From contig NZ_JAVSCK010000005.1 of NCBI RefSeq assembly GCF_031932625.1, positions 62,001 to 126,000 on the forward strand: a DNA stretch of 64,000 bases. The letters are read 5' to 3'. Under the pieces are notes generated by a model that was not told the DNA's origin, did no database searches, and was given only the letters and a program-made list of their open reading frames with translations. This stretch comes from Hwangdonia seohaensis (lineage in GTDB: Bacteria > Bacteroidota > Bacteroidia > Flavobacteriales > Flavobacteriaceae). A program made the position numbers and the translations under genes. Of the stretch, positions 18,098 to 26,986 are shown piece after piece. Position 1 is the first letter of the stretch, and every line of letters starts with the position of its first letter.

Positions 18098-19417
18098 ATG
18101 GAGCAAAACACAAAACCAAACAACACTTTAGTACCTATTATAATAATAGCGGGACTTTTCTTTATTTTTGGGTTCGTAACCTGGATTAACGGTGCTTTAA
18201 TTCCATTTATGAAAACCATAAACGAATTAACCGAAGCGCAATCTTACTTAGTGGCCTCGGCATCGTACATATCGTTCGTGGTTATGGCCTTACCCGCATC
18301 CTATATTTTAACTAAAATTGGGTACAGAAAAGGGATGTCTCTTGGTTTAATTATTATGGGAATTGGTGCCTTGGTATTTATTCCGGCAGCAGAAGCCCGT
18401 ACATATTGGGTGTTTTTGGTAGCTATTTTTATTCAAGGCATGGGAATGACTATTTTACAAACAGCAGCAAATCCATACATTACTATTTTAGGACCTATTG
18501 AAAGTGGTGCAAAACGTATTGCTATTATGGGTATTGCCAATAAAGTAGCGGGAGCCTTGGGGTCTTTAATATTTGGTGCTATTTTATTGTCTGGAATAGA
18601 CGAAGTAAAAGAAAAGTTAGGAACCGTATCTGTAGAAGAAAAAGGACAATTATTGGATACTATGGCCGATAGTGTTTTTACACCGTATGTTGTTATGGCT
18701 GTGGTGTTATTTATTTTGGGCGTGTTGATTAGAAAAGCACCGTTACCACATGTTGAAGCCGATGAAGCAGATGAAACCGCAGTAGGAAAAAGCACTAAAA
18801 CAAGTATCTTTCAATTTCCACATTTATGGTTGGGTGTTCTAGCATTGTTTGTTTATGTAGGTGCAGAAGTAATTGCCGGAGATACCATTATCGCTTATGG
18901 TATATCCTTAGGTTTTACTGGAGAAGAAGCTAAATTCTTTACCACTTATACATTAATGGCTATGGTAGCCACCTATGCCTTAGGGGTGTTTTTAATTCCA
19001 AAATATGTGAAGCAAAAAACAGCGTTAATAGCAAGTGCTATTTTGGGTATCATATTTAGTTTCTGTATTTTAAATACCACTGGAATTACATCGGTATTAT
19101 TTGTAGCCGCTTTAGGTGTTGCAAACGCATTAGTATGGCCTGCTATTTGGCCATTAACATTAGATGGTTTAGGAAAGTTTACAAAAACGGCTTCGGCCTT
19201 ATTAATCATGGCAATTTCTGGTGGAGCTATAATTCCACCCTTATACGGTAGAATAGTTGATGCCAATAAACACGAATTAATTACTAGCGGTATTGCAGAA
19301 GCAGATGCCGCCGCAACAGCAGCAACAGACAGTTATTGGGTGTTAATTCCTTGTTATGCCATTATATTGTTTTTTGCTATTTGGGGACATAAAATTAAAA
19401 GTTGGACGTCTAAATAA
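18098..19417 (+). CDS. FucP-family sugar MFS transporter (NagP-like)
   Basis: A 439-residue inner-membrane transporter with about twelve hydrophobic segments. Family signs are FIFGFVTWINGALIPFMKT near the N-terminus, LQTAANPYITILGP, and ANALVWPAIWPLTLDGLG. It is a paralogue of fucP at 7488 but belongs to the glucose/galactose/GlcNAc branch by its N-terminal pattern. Its place between a hexosamine-type kinase and NagB points to import of GlcNAc set free by the GH20 enzyme. Glucose or galactose cannot be excluded. Confidence 0.88.
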   Translation: MEQNTKPNNTLVPIIIIAGLFFIFGFVTWINGALIPFMKTINELTEAQSYLVASASYISFVVMALPASYILTKIGYRKGMSLGLIIMGIGALVFIPAAEARTYWVFLVAIFIQGMGMTILQTAANPYITILGPIESGAKRIAIMGIANKVAGALGSLIFGAILLSGIDEVKEKLGTVSVEEKGQLLDTMADSVFTPYVVMAVVLFILGVLIRKAPLPHVEADEADETAVGKSTKTSIFQFPHLWLGVLALFVYVGAEVIAGDTIIAYGISLGFTGEEAKFFTTYTLMAMVATYALGVFLIPKYVKQKTALIASAILGIIFSFCILNTTGITSVLFVAALGVANALVWPAIWPLTLDGLGKFTKTASALLIMAISGGAIIPPLYGRIVDANKHELITSGIAEADAAATAATDSYWVLIPCYAIILFFAIWGHKIKSWTSK

Positions 19418-19445
19418 TATACTTTTAGATTGATTTTTGGGGAGC

Positions 19446-20423
19446 ATGAGTAGAGTTTATAAATGGGGAATTATTGGTTGCGGAAGCGTTACCGAGCTTA
19501 AAAGTGGACCAGCATACCAAAAGGTAGAGGGTTTCGAACTACAGGCCGTAATGCGCAGAAATGTCGATAAGGCCAAGGATTATGCCAGTAGGCACAACGT
19601 TCCCAAGTTTTATGCAAATGCAGATGAATTGATTAACGACCCCGAAATTGATGCTATATATATTGCAACACCGCCAGACTCGCATTGCTATTACGCATTA
19701 AAGGTCGCTAAGGCAGAAAAAATTTGCTGTATTGAAAAACCAATGGCACCAACCTATGACGAGTGTTTATTGATAAATAAGGCTTTTGAAGCAAAAAAAA
19801 CACCCTTATTTGTAGCTTATTACAGGCGATCGCTTCCTAGGTTTAAACAAGTTAAATCGTGGATTGAGAACAATAGAATAGGAAAGATAAGGCATATAAA
19901 TTGGCATTTAAGCAAACCGGCAAACGATATTGATTTAGCCAAAACATACAATTGGCGTACCGATATAAAAATTGCAAAAGGGGGCTATTTTGATGATTTA
20001 GCATCCCATGGCATAGATTTATTTATGCACTTGTTGGGCGATATTACCAATGCACAAGGTATTGCCACAAATCAGCAAGGTTTGTACACTGCCATGGATG
20101 CCATTACGGGAAGTTGGATGCACCAATCTGGTATCACCGGTTCTGGCAGTTGGAATTTTGGAACGGAAAAAAGAGAAGATGATGTTCAAATTTATGGCGA
20201 AAAAGGAAAAATTAGTTTTTCGGTTTTTGGTGAAGTGCCTGTAGAATTAGAGCACGGAGACCATAAAGAAAGTCTGTTTATTGAGAACCCTGAAAACATT
20301 CAATTGTTTCACGTTCAAAATATAAAAAACCATTTATCGGAAAATAAAACACATCCATCAACTGGAAAAACAGGAGCTCATACCACTTGGGTATTAGAAA
20401 ATATATTAAAAAACAATAATTAA
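19446..20423 (+). CDS. Gfo/Idh/MocA-family oxidoreductase
   Basis: A 325-residue NAD(P)-dependent dehydrogenase. The Rossmann glycine motif is KWGIIGCGSVTELKSGPAY, and the family signature is CIEKPMAPT at about 95-103. The C-terminal domain carries the catalytic-region histidine in LASHGIDLFMHLLG. A TTG at 19437 in frame would add three residues; ATG 19446 is the better start, with GGAG just before it. Members oxidize or reduce sugars and inositols. Its position between the transporter and NagB suggests a side step in hexosamine breakdown, but this is context only and no function can be assigned. Confidence 0.87.
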   Translation: MSRVYKWGIIGCGSVTELKSGPAYQKVEGFELQAVMRRNVDKAKDYASRHNVPKFYANADELINDPEIDAIYIATPPDSHCYYALKVAKAEKICCIEKPMAPTYDECLLINKAFEAKKTPLFVAYYRRSLPRFKQVKSWIENNRIGKIRHINWHLSKPANDIDLAKTYNWRTDIKIAKGGYFDDLASHGIDLFMHLLGDITNAQGIATNQQGLYTAMDAITGSWMHQSGITGSGSWNFGTEKREDDVQIYGEKGKISFSVFGEVPVELEHGDHKESLFIENPENIQLFHVQNIKNHLSENKTHPSTGKTGAHTTWVLENILKNNN

Positions 20424-20440
20424 AACTTAAAACCAGAACA

Positions 20441-22369
20441 ATGTTAGAAAGTAGTATAGACAAAGCAACAGGTTTCGAAAAAAGATTTGAAAATATTGGT
20501 ACTGTAGTTTATGAAAATTCAGCTACGGCATCAAAAGCAGTTGCTACAGAAATAGCAAACCTTATTCGGGTAAAACAATCGCAAAAACAACCCTGTATTC
20601 TAGGTTTAGCCACAGGGTCTTCACCAAAAGGGCTATATGCAGAATTGGTGCGTTTACACAAAGAAGAAGGTTTGAGTTTTAAAAACGTGGTATCATTCAA
20701 TTTAGATGAATACTATCCTATGGAACCCGATTCGGTAAATAGTTATGTGCGTTTTATGAAAGAACAATTGTTCGACCATATAGATATATTGCCAGAAAAC
20801 TGTTATATCCCAGATGGCACATTGCCCAAAGAAGAGATTAGGAGTTATTGCGATGAGTACGAAGCTAAAATAGAGGCGTTTGGCGGCATAGATTTGCAAA
20901 TATTGGGTATTGGTGGAAACGGTCATATCGGGTTTAACGAATCCGGATCCCTGCAAAACTCCAAAACACGTTTGGTGGCTTTAGACCATATTACAAGAGT
21001 TGCCGCAAGTGGCGATTTTAAAGGTTTAGAGAATACACCAAGAACAGCCATTACCATAGGTGTTAAAAAAATCATGGAAGCCAAACGCGTGATTCTTTTA
21101 GCCTGGGGAGAACGAAAATCAAATATCATTAAAGCTTCAACTGAAGAAGAAGTTTCCAGTCGTGTTCCGGCATCTTATTTGCAAGAACACAACAACGCCA
21201 CCTTTGTTTTAGATAAAGCAGCATCATCAAAACTAACAAGAATCAATACACCGTGGTTAGTTGAAAAAATTGTTTGGACCGACAGACTTATCAGAAAAGC
21301 CGTATTAAGTTTAGCACTTCATTTAAAGAAACCTATTTTAATGCTAACGGATGCAGATTATATTGAAAACGGTATGAGTGATTTGTTGGCCGATGCAGGA
21401 CCAGCTTATGATATCAACATAAAAATATTCAATAAATTACAAAACACCATTACAGGTTGGCCAGGTGGAAAACCAGGTGCAGACGATAGCAAACGACCAG
21501 AACGTGCAGAACCAGCTAAAAAACGTGTTATCATTTTTAGTCCACATCCAGACGATGATATCATTAGTATGGGAGGTACCTTTAAAAGGTTGCACGAACA
21601 AGGTCACGAGGTGCACGTAGGTTATCAAACATCGGGTAATATTGCGGTTGCCGATGATGAAGCATTGCGTTTTGCAAGTTTTGTTTGCGATTACAATGAG
21701 AGATTTGGAATTGAAAGTACCGAAGCCGAAGATATTTATAAAAGAGCCGTTACTTTTCTGAAAAATAAAAAATCAAGTGAAATCGATACCGAAGAAGTTA
21801 GATATATAAAGGGATTAATTAGAAAAGGAGAAGCGCGAGCAACTTGTCATTTTGTAGGTATTCCAGATGAGCAAATCCATTTTATGGAATTACCGTTTTA
21901 CGAAACAGGTACCATTGAAAAAAATCCGTTAGGTGAGGAAGATATTAAAATAACCATGGACCTAATCGAGAAAGTTAAACCACATCAAGTATATGCCGCA
22001 GGCGATTTGGCCGATCCACACGGGACACATAAAGTATGTTTGGATGCCGTTTTTGCAGCCGTTAAAAACCTAAAACCTAAAAAATTCATGAAAGATTGTT
22101 GGGTATGGTTGTACCGAGGTGCATGGCAAGAATGGGGTATCGATGAGATAGAAATGGCTGTACCAATGGGACCAGACCAGGTTCTTGAGAAAAGAAAAGG
22201 TATATTTAAGCACCAATCGCAAAAAGATGGCGTGGTATTCCAAGGGTCGGATAGTAGAGAGTTTTGGCAACGTGCCGAAGACCGAAACAGTGAAACAGCT
22301 GGTCTGTACGACGAGTTAGGTTTGGCACACTACGCGGCAATGGAAGCCTTTGTAAGATGGGAGTATTAA
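20441..22369 (+). CDS. nagB: Glucosamine-6-phosphate deaminase fused to a PIG-L deacetylase-like domain
   Basis: A 642-residue two-domain protein. Residues about 1-290 are NagB: LATGSSPKGLYAELV, the catalytic region VSFNLDEYYPM, and GIGGNGHIGFNESG. It converts glucosamine-6-phosphate to fructose-6-phosphate plus ammonia. From about residue 360 a PIG-L/LmbE fold begins: IIFSPHPDDDIISMGGTF (metal motif HPDD at 368) and the distal metal His in DPHGTHKVC at about 526. PIG-L proteins deacetylate GlcNAc groups. Plain NagB has about 260 residues; this long form occurs in Bacteroidota. No NagA is seen in the window, so the fused domain could supply the deacetylase step. That is an inference. Confidence 0.9.
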   Translation: MLESSIDKATGFEKRFENIGTVVYENSATASKAVATEIANLIRVKQSQKQPCILGLATGSSPKGLYAELVRLHKEEGLSFKNVVSFNLDEYYPMEPDSVNSYVRFMKEQLFDHIDILPENCYIPDGTLPKEEIRSYCDEYEAKIEAFGGIDLQILGIGGNGHIGFNESGSLQNSKTRLVALDHITRVAASGDFKGLENTPRTAITIGVKKIMEAKRVILLAWGERKSNIIKASTEEEVSSRVPASYLQEHNNATFVLDKAASSKLTRINTPWLVEKIVWTDRLIRKAVLSLALHLKKPILMLTDADYIENGMSDLLADAGPAYDINIKIFNKLQNTITGWPGGKPGADDSKRPERAEPAKKRVIIFSPHPDDDIISMGGTFKRLHEQGHEVHVGYQTSGNIAVADDEALRFASFVCDYNERFGIESTEAEDIYKRAVTFLKNKKSSEIDTEEVRYIKGLIRKGEARATCHFVGIPDEQIHFMELPFYETGTIEKNPLGEEDIKITMDLIEKVKPHQVYAAGDLADPHGTHKVCLDAVFAAVKNLKPKKFMKDCWVWLYRGAWQEWGIDEIEMAVPMGPDQVLEKRKGIFKHQSQKDGVVFQGSDSREFWQRAEDRNSETAGLYDELGLAHYAAMEAFVRWEY

Positions 22370-22382
22370 TTGAAAAATAATT

Positions 22383-22515
22383 CCTCGAGGCTTGCCTCGG
22401 GGTTTCCATTAAAATTGTCATTCCCGTGAAAACGGGAATCTAAATATAGATTTTTGTTTTTTACAATTTCAGTTAATAATCAAACCTGCTAAATTACCTC
22501 TATGGGTCAGCCTCG
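22383..22515. repeat. Intergenic palindromic repeats between nagB and acs
   Basis: Three short elements lie in this gap. A CCTCGAGG/CCTCGGGG hairpin is at 22383-22402, a palindrome GTCATTCCCG...CGGGAATC at 22417-22441, and a lone CCTCGAGG at 22508-22515. The second element belongs to the same family as the copies at 30401 and inside mutA at 55371. The first hairpin may lower read-through from nagB, but no T-run follows it. Confidence 0.6.
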
Positions 22516-22585
22516 AGGAGCGTTGGTTTCAAAAAAATCTTTATTGTATATTTGAACTAAACACTAATAAAATCATTAAATAAAC

Positions 22586-24493
22586 ATGAGTAATTACCAT
22601 ATAAAACACTTAGAAGAATACTATCAAGTTTATAGGAAATCTGTTCGCGAGCCCGAAAATTTCTGGGAAGAAGTAGCCGAAGAGCATTTTATGTGGCAAA
22701 AAAAATGGGACAATGTATTAAGCTGGGATTTTAACAAACCTGAAGTAAAGTGGTTTGAAGGCGCAGAACTTAATATTACCGAAAACTGCATCGATAGACA
22801 TTTGGCAACACGAGGCGAAAAAACCGCTATTTTGTTTGAACCAAACGACCCTAAAGAACCAGCGGAACATATTACCTATAAACAATTGCACGAACGCGTT
22901 AACAAGTTTGCCAATGTGCTAAAAAGCCAAGGCATTACCAAAGGTGATAGGGTTTGTATTTATTTACCCATGATTCCCGAGTTGGCCATATCCATTTTGG
23001 CTTGTGCCAGAATTGGCGCTATACATTCGGTAGTATTTGCTGGGTTTTCCGCTACAGCGTTATCAACAAGAATTAATGATAGCGACTGTAAAATGGTGGT
23101 AACTAGCGATGGTTCTTATCGCGGTGCAAAAACCATTGATTTAAAAGGTATTGTAGACGAAGCCTTGGAAAGTTGCCCGGGCGTAAAAACCGTATTGGTT
23201 GCAAAACGAATTCACTCCGATATTCAAATGAAAGCGGGTCGCGATAAATGGTTACAACCTTTGTTGGACGAAGCTTCCAACGCCTGCGAAATTGAAGTGA
23301 TGAAAGCCGAAGATCCCTTGTTTATTTTATACACCTCTGGCTCTACAGGCAAGCCTAAAGGCATGGTGCACACCACGGCAGGCTATATGGTTTATACGGC
23401 CTATACGTTTAAAAACGTGTTTCAATATAGAGAAAATGATGTGTATTGGTGTACGGCAGACATTGGTTGGATAACAGGGCATAGTTACATTGTTTACGGC
23501 CCATTGGCAAATGGCGCAACCACCTTAATGTTTGAAGGTGTACCAAGTTATCCGGATTTTGGTCGCTTTTGGGATATTGTTGAAAAACACAAAGTGAATC
23601 AATTTTATACGGCACCAACAGCTATACGTGCTTTGGCTAAACAAGGTACCGAGGTTATAGAAAAACACGATTTATCATCTATTAAGGTGTTAGGGTCAGT
23701 GGGAGAGCCCATAAACGAAGAAGCGTGGCATTGGTACAATGATAACATCGGAAAAAAGAAAAGTCCCATAGTGGATACCTGGTGGCAAACTGAAACAGGT
23801 GGTATTATGATTACACCAATTCCGTTTGTTACACCAACCAAACCCACTTATGCCACATTGCCATTTATTGGAATTCAACCTGCTTTAATGGATGAAGAAG
23901 GCAATGAATTAAAAGCGAATCAGGTTGATGGACGACTGTGTATCAAGTTTCCGTGGCCAGCAATGGCACGTACTATCTGGGGCAATCATCAGCGTTATAA
24001 AGATACCTATTTTTCAGCTTACGAAAATAAATATTTTACAGGCGATGGCGCTCTGCGAGACGAAGTAGGCTATTACAGAATTACGGGTAGAGTAGATGAT
24101 GTTATTATAGTATCTGGACACAACTTAGGTACCGCACCAATTGAAGATGCCGTAAACGAGCATCCCGCAGTAGCAGAATCGGCCATAGTTGGTTTCCCGC
24201 ACGATGTTAAAGGAAACGCTTTATACGGCTATGTTATTTTAAAAGATGTAGGCGAAAGTCGAGACCAAGATAACTTACGTAAAGAAATCAATCAAATTAT
24301 AACCGAGCATATCGGGCCTATTGCTAAACTTGATAAAATTCAGTTTACTAGCGGTTTGCCAAAAACACGATCGGGGAAAATTATGCGACGAATCCTAAGA
24401 AAAATAGCTTGTAAAGACACTAGTAATTTGGGCGATACGTCTACATTGTTAAACCCCGAAGTGGTAAAAGATATTATGGATAATGTGTTGTAG
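22586..24493 (+). CDS. acs: Acetate--CoA ligase (AMP-forming)
   Basis: A 635-residue acetyl-CoA synthetase, the usual length. It activates acetate with ATP and CoA in the cytoplasm. Visible motifs are the AMP-binding P-loop-like LYTSGSTGKPKGMVH, WWQTETGG, GYYRITGRVDDVI, and the C-terminal PKTRSGKIMRR, whose Lys is the regulatory acetylation site in this family. It lies 216 bases after nagB with repeats in between, so it may be transcribed separately. The pairing with an amino-sugar module is sensible because deacetylation of GlcNAc releases acetate. Confidence 0.95.
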   Translation: MSNYHIKHLEEYYQVYRKSVREPENFWEEVAEEHFMWQKKWDNVLSWDFNKPEVKWFEGAELNITENCIDRHLATRGEKTAILFEPNDPKEPAEHITYKQLHERVNKFANVLKSQGITKGDRVCIYLPMIPELAISILACARIGAIHSVVFAGFSATALSTRINDSDCKMVVTSDGSYRGAKTIDLKGIVDEALESCPGVKTVLVAKRIHSDIQMKAGRDKWLQPLLDEASNACEIEVMKAEDPLFILYTSGSTGKPKGMVHTTAGYMVYTAYTFKNVFQYRENDVYWCTADIGWITGHSYIVYGPLANGATTLMFEGVPSYPDFGRFWDIVEKHKVNQFYTAPTAIRALAKQGTEVIEKHDLSSIKVLGSVGEPINEEAWHWYNDNIGKKKSPIVDTWWQTETGGIMITPIPFVTPTKPTYATLPFIGIQPALMDEEGNELKANQVDGRLCIKFPWPAMARTIWGNHQRYKDTYFSAYENKYFTGDGALRDEVGYYRITGRVDDVIIVSGHNLGTAPIEDAVNEHPAVAESAIVGFPHDVKGNALYGYVILKDVGESRDQDNLRKEINQIITEHIGPIAKLDKIQFTSGLPKTRSGKIMRRILRKIACKDTSNLGDTSTLLNPEVVKDIMDNVL

Positions 24494-24543
24494 TTTAGTA
24501 TGACGGATTATACAATGATTTTTTTATTGACTTATAAAGATAA

Positions 24544-24662
24544 GGTTGTCTAAAAAGTCTAATTCTATGTCATATTGAGCTTGTCGAAATGTTTTAACTT
24601 ATTGATAATCAATATAGGTTTCGACAAGCTTAACCTGACAAATAAATTCAAAAGACTTTTTA
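24544..24662. repeat. Palindromic intergenic repeat, copy 1
   Basis: This about 119-base element is nearly the same as one at 50086-50215. It holds an internal inverted pair, TTGAGCTTGTCGAAA and TTTCGACAAGCTTAA, and outer arms around AAAAGTCT/AGACTTTT. It sits between the convergent acs and DUF2200 genes, where it could act as a bidirectional terminator. The two copies differ at scattered bases. Confidence 0.85.
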
Positions 24663-24704
24663 TTCAGTTTTTTTATATTGAAATGCGTTGAAGAAAAGAT
24701 TCTT

Positions 24705-25070
24705 TTATTCGGTTCTTAAAATTTTTTCCATCTTTTTTCCTCTTGCCAATTCGTCAATTAACTTGTCTAAATACCGGGTTTGTTTGGTTAATTGGTTTTC
24801 AATTTCTTCAATTCGATAACCACAGATAACGCCTTTTATAAGGTGTGCATTAGGGTTTAATTTGGCTTTGTTAAAAAAGGTTTCAAAAGTGACCTCTTCA
24901 TCAATGAGTTCTTGAATTTTTTTATCATCAAAACCCGTAAGCCATTCAATTACTTGATACAGTTCTTCTTTTGTCCTGCCTTTTTTTTCAATTTTGGTGA
25001 TATAGTGTGGGTAAACCGATGCAAATTTCATTTTTGCGATACGTTCATTGTGTTCCGGTGTTGTTTTCAT
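24705..25070 (-). CDS. DUF2200 family protein
   Basis: A 121-residue cytoplasmic protein of unknown function. The DUF2200 family is recognisable from the N-terminal KMKFASVYPHYITKIEKKGRT, the middle YQVIEWLTGFDDKKIQELI and the segment PNAHLIKGVICGYRIEEIE. It is basic and mostly helical, with no signal peptide or membrane segment. It converges on acs across the palindromic repeat at 24544. The gene upstream (VOC protein) is 41 bases away in the same direction, so the two may be co-transcribed. Confidence 0.85.
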   Translation of the reverse strand: MKTTPEHNERIAKMKFASVYPHYITKIEKKGRTKEELYQVIEWLTGFDDKKIQELIDEEVTFETFFNKAKLNPNAHLIKGVICGYRIEEIENQLTKQTRYLDKLIDELARGKKMEKILRTE

Positions 25071-25111
25071 GTTGTTATTTTTCTAAAAAATAAAACTTTC
25101 ATAAAGCCAAA

Positions 25112-25459
25112 TTATACATCTTCAACAAAAAATATGGCGTTATTATTTAAATCGTAAAAACCAAATTCATTGGTGTTCCAATCGGTTTTAAGTCGTAATT
25201 TATCTTTGTTTAATGTGCCTCGATTTACAAACTCTTCAAAATAAGGCTTAATGTTATCTACAAATATTTTAATGACCGAACCACCAAGCAATGGGTCGTC
25301 GGCCGTATCGGCATGCCACTGTAAATGCATATAGAGTTTATCTCGTTTTAAAACGGCATACATGCTGTCTTTGTGTACCAGTTCAAAACCTACATGCTCT
25401 AAGTACCAAGCAACATCTCTATCAATATTCTGCGAAGGTAAAACAGGAACAATTTGCAT
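25112..25459 (-). CDS. VOC-family (glyoxalase/bleomycin-resistance fold) protein
   Basis: A 115-residue single-domain protein of the vicinal-oxygen-chelate fold. The N-terminal strand pattern VPVLPSQNIDRDVAWYLEHVGFELV, the central KLYMHLQWHADTADDPLLGG and the C-terminal NEFGFYDLNNNAIFFVED match the bleomycin-resistance-like subgroup, which often binds drugs without catalysis. No resistance role is shown by sequence. It is an isolated small gene between DUF2200 and the lgt block. Confidence 0.8.
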   Translation of the reverse strand: MQIVPVLPSQNIDRDVAWYLEHVGFELVHKDSMYAVLKRDKLYMHLQWHADTADDPLLGGSVIKIFVDNIKPYFEEFVNRGTLNKDKLRLKTDWNTNEFGFYDLNNNAIFFVEDV

Positions 25460-25510
25460 ATTTTTTAAGCCTTAATCTCCTATAAATATACATATTTTTA
25501 AAAGATTGGG

Positions 25511-25996
25511 TTAGTCTACAAAACTCATGCTATCTCCAACGGATAGCTTCCAAGTGTCAACCAAACCCGCATTAATCTCTAAAACATATTTTGCCGGTGC
25601 GTTTGATGGCAACGAACTTTCGTCAAAAGGTTTCGCGTTTTTTTGAAAACTTACAATGGTGTTGTTCCCGTCGATAAAAATTAAATCCAACGGAATTTTG
25701 GTGTTCTTCATGTAAAAGGAACGCTCTGTAACATCATCAAAAACAAACAACATGCCTTGGTTGCCTTCCATGGAATTGCGGTACATTAAACCGGTTTGAA
25801 TGTCGTAATCGGTATCGGCAATTTCAATATCAATAAGCACTTTTGTAGAGTCCGTCGTGGTTTTAAATAGGGTGAGTTCGCCTTCTTTAGTAAACGTAAC
25901 TTCGGTTTGCTTTATAACTTTTTTGTCTTTTTTACAAGACGATATACTTATTGTAATTAGCAGAAAGACAACTAATTTTAAATACTTAAATGACAT
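25511..25996 (-). CDS. DUF192 lipoprotein
   Basis: A 161-residue protein. It has a lipoprotein signal peptide (LVVFLLITISISSCKKD) and a DUF192 domain from about residue 45, with IEIADTDYDIQTGLMYRNSM, GMLFVFDDVTERSFYMKNTKIPLDLIFID and AKYVLEINAGL. The domain's function is unresolved. It is predicted to sit in the periplasm, attached to a membrane. The start is one base after the lgt stop on the minus strand, so it is in an operon with lgt, the enzyme that would lipidate it. Confidence 0.88.
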   Translation of the reverse strand: MSFKYLKLVVFLLITISISSCKKDKKVIKQTEVTFTKEGELTLFKTTTDSTKVLIDIEIADTDYDIQTGLMYRNSMEGNQGMLFVFDDVTERSFYMKNTKIPLDLIFIDGNNTIVSFQKNAKPFDESSLPSNAPAKYVLEINAGLVDTWKLSVGDSMSFVD

Positions 25997-25997
25997 G

Positions 25998-26927
25998 TTA
26001 TTTAGTAGCTGTTTTTGGTTTGTAAATAAACATAAAATACAGCCCGATGAGTATAAACGGGATACTTAGCCATTGCCCTGTATTTAAGCCAAACCAGTTG
26101 ATGTATTCATCGCCTTGTGGCTCTTTAAAGCGTTCGATAAAAAAACGAATCGTCCAAAGTAAAATTAAAAACAGTCCGAAAAGAAAACCCGTTTGTTCTT
26201 TTTTAGCGGTTTTCGAATAGAAATACCATAATATTAAAAACACAAAAACATAGCAAAATGCTTCGTATAACTGCGCGGGATGTCTGTAAGGGACCGCTTC
26301 CAACAATTCAGCAAATTGTGGATTATTGGTTACCGCTTCATAGGCTTTTTGCACATCTTTTATACCGGTGAGCTGTGTGATTTGACCCTTGTAATATTGA
26401 TCTTGAATAAACCGAACACCCAAACTGGAATCGGTTACTTTTCCGATAATTTCGGAATTAATAAAATTTCCAATTCTGATAAAAACCGCACCGGATGCTA
26501 CAGATATTACCACTCGGTCTAAAATCCAAAGCAGAGATTTATAGTTGTATTTTTTACGATACAAATACATACCTATAATTATACCAACAGCGGCGCCATG
26601 GCTTGCAAGGCCTTGAAAACCAGTAAACTCAAAGCCGCCTTTAAATTTAAAAGGCAGAAAAATACTGAAAAAATCTTCGGTTATCAATTCCGATTGATAA
26701 AACAAAACGTGCCCTAAACGCGCACCGAGCATGGTTGCTAAAACGGTGTAAATAAATAAGGGATCCAAATAGGTAAGCGACACCTTTTCCTTGGTAAAAA
26801 TACGCTTCATAATATACCAACCGGCCACAAATGCAAAAACCCACATAAGGCTGTAAAAATGAAGTTTAAAATTGCCAACTATATCTATTCCCGTTACGGG
26901 GTTCCAATCAAATTTTAAAAAATACAT
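25998..26927 (-). CDS. lgt: Prolipoprotein diacylglyceryl transferase
   Basis: A 309-residue inner-membrane enzyme with seven or so hydrophobic segments. It moves the diacylglyceryl group from phosphatidylglycerol to the lipobox Cys of prolipoproteins. The signature is intact: FIRIGNFINSEIIG (the GRxGNFINxE-type motif, with Ile-Gly in place of the usual start) and RHPAQLYEAF in the region of the essential His and Tyr. Many lipoproteins in this window depend on this step. It shares an operon with the DUF192 lipoprotein. Confidence 0.95.
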   Translation of the reverse strand: MYFLKFDWNPVTGIDIVGNFKLHFYSLMWVFAFVAGWYIMKRIFTKEKVSLTYLDPLFIYTVLATMLGARLGHVLFYQSELITEDFFSIFLPFKFKGGFEFTGFQGLASHGAAVGIIIGMYLYRKKYNYKSLLWILDRVVISVASGAVFIRIGNFINSEIIGKVTDSSLGVRFIQDQYYKGQITQLTGIKDVQKAYEAVTNNPQFAELLEAVPYRHPAQLYEAFCYVFVFLILWYFYSKTAKKEQTGFLFGLFLILLWTIRFFIERFKEPQGDEYINWFGLNTGQWLSIPFILIGLYFMFIYKPKTATK

Positions 26928-26986
26928 AGGTTTTGTTTTTCGGCGTAAAGATAAGATTTGCTATACGGTTTGAAACTCATTTGTTG

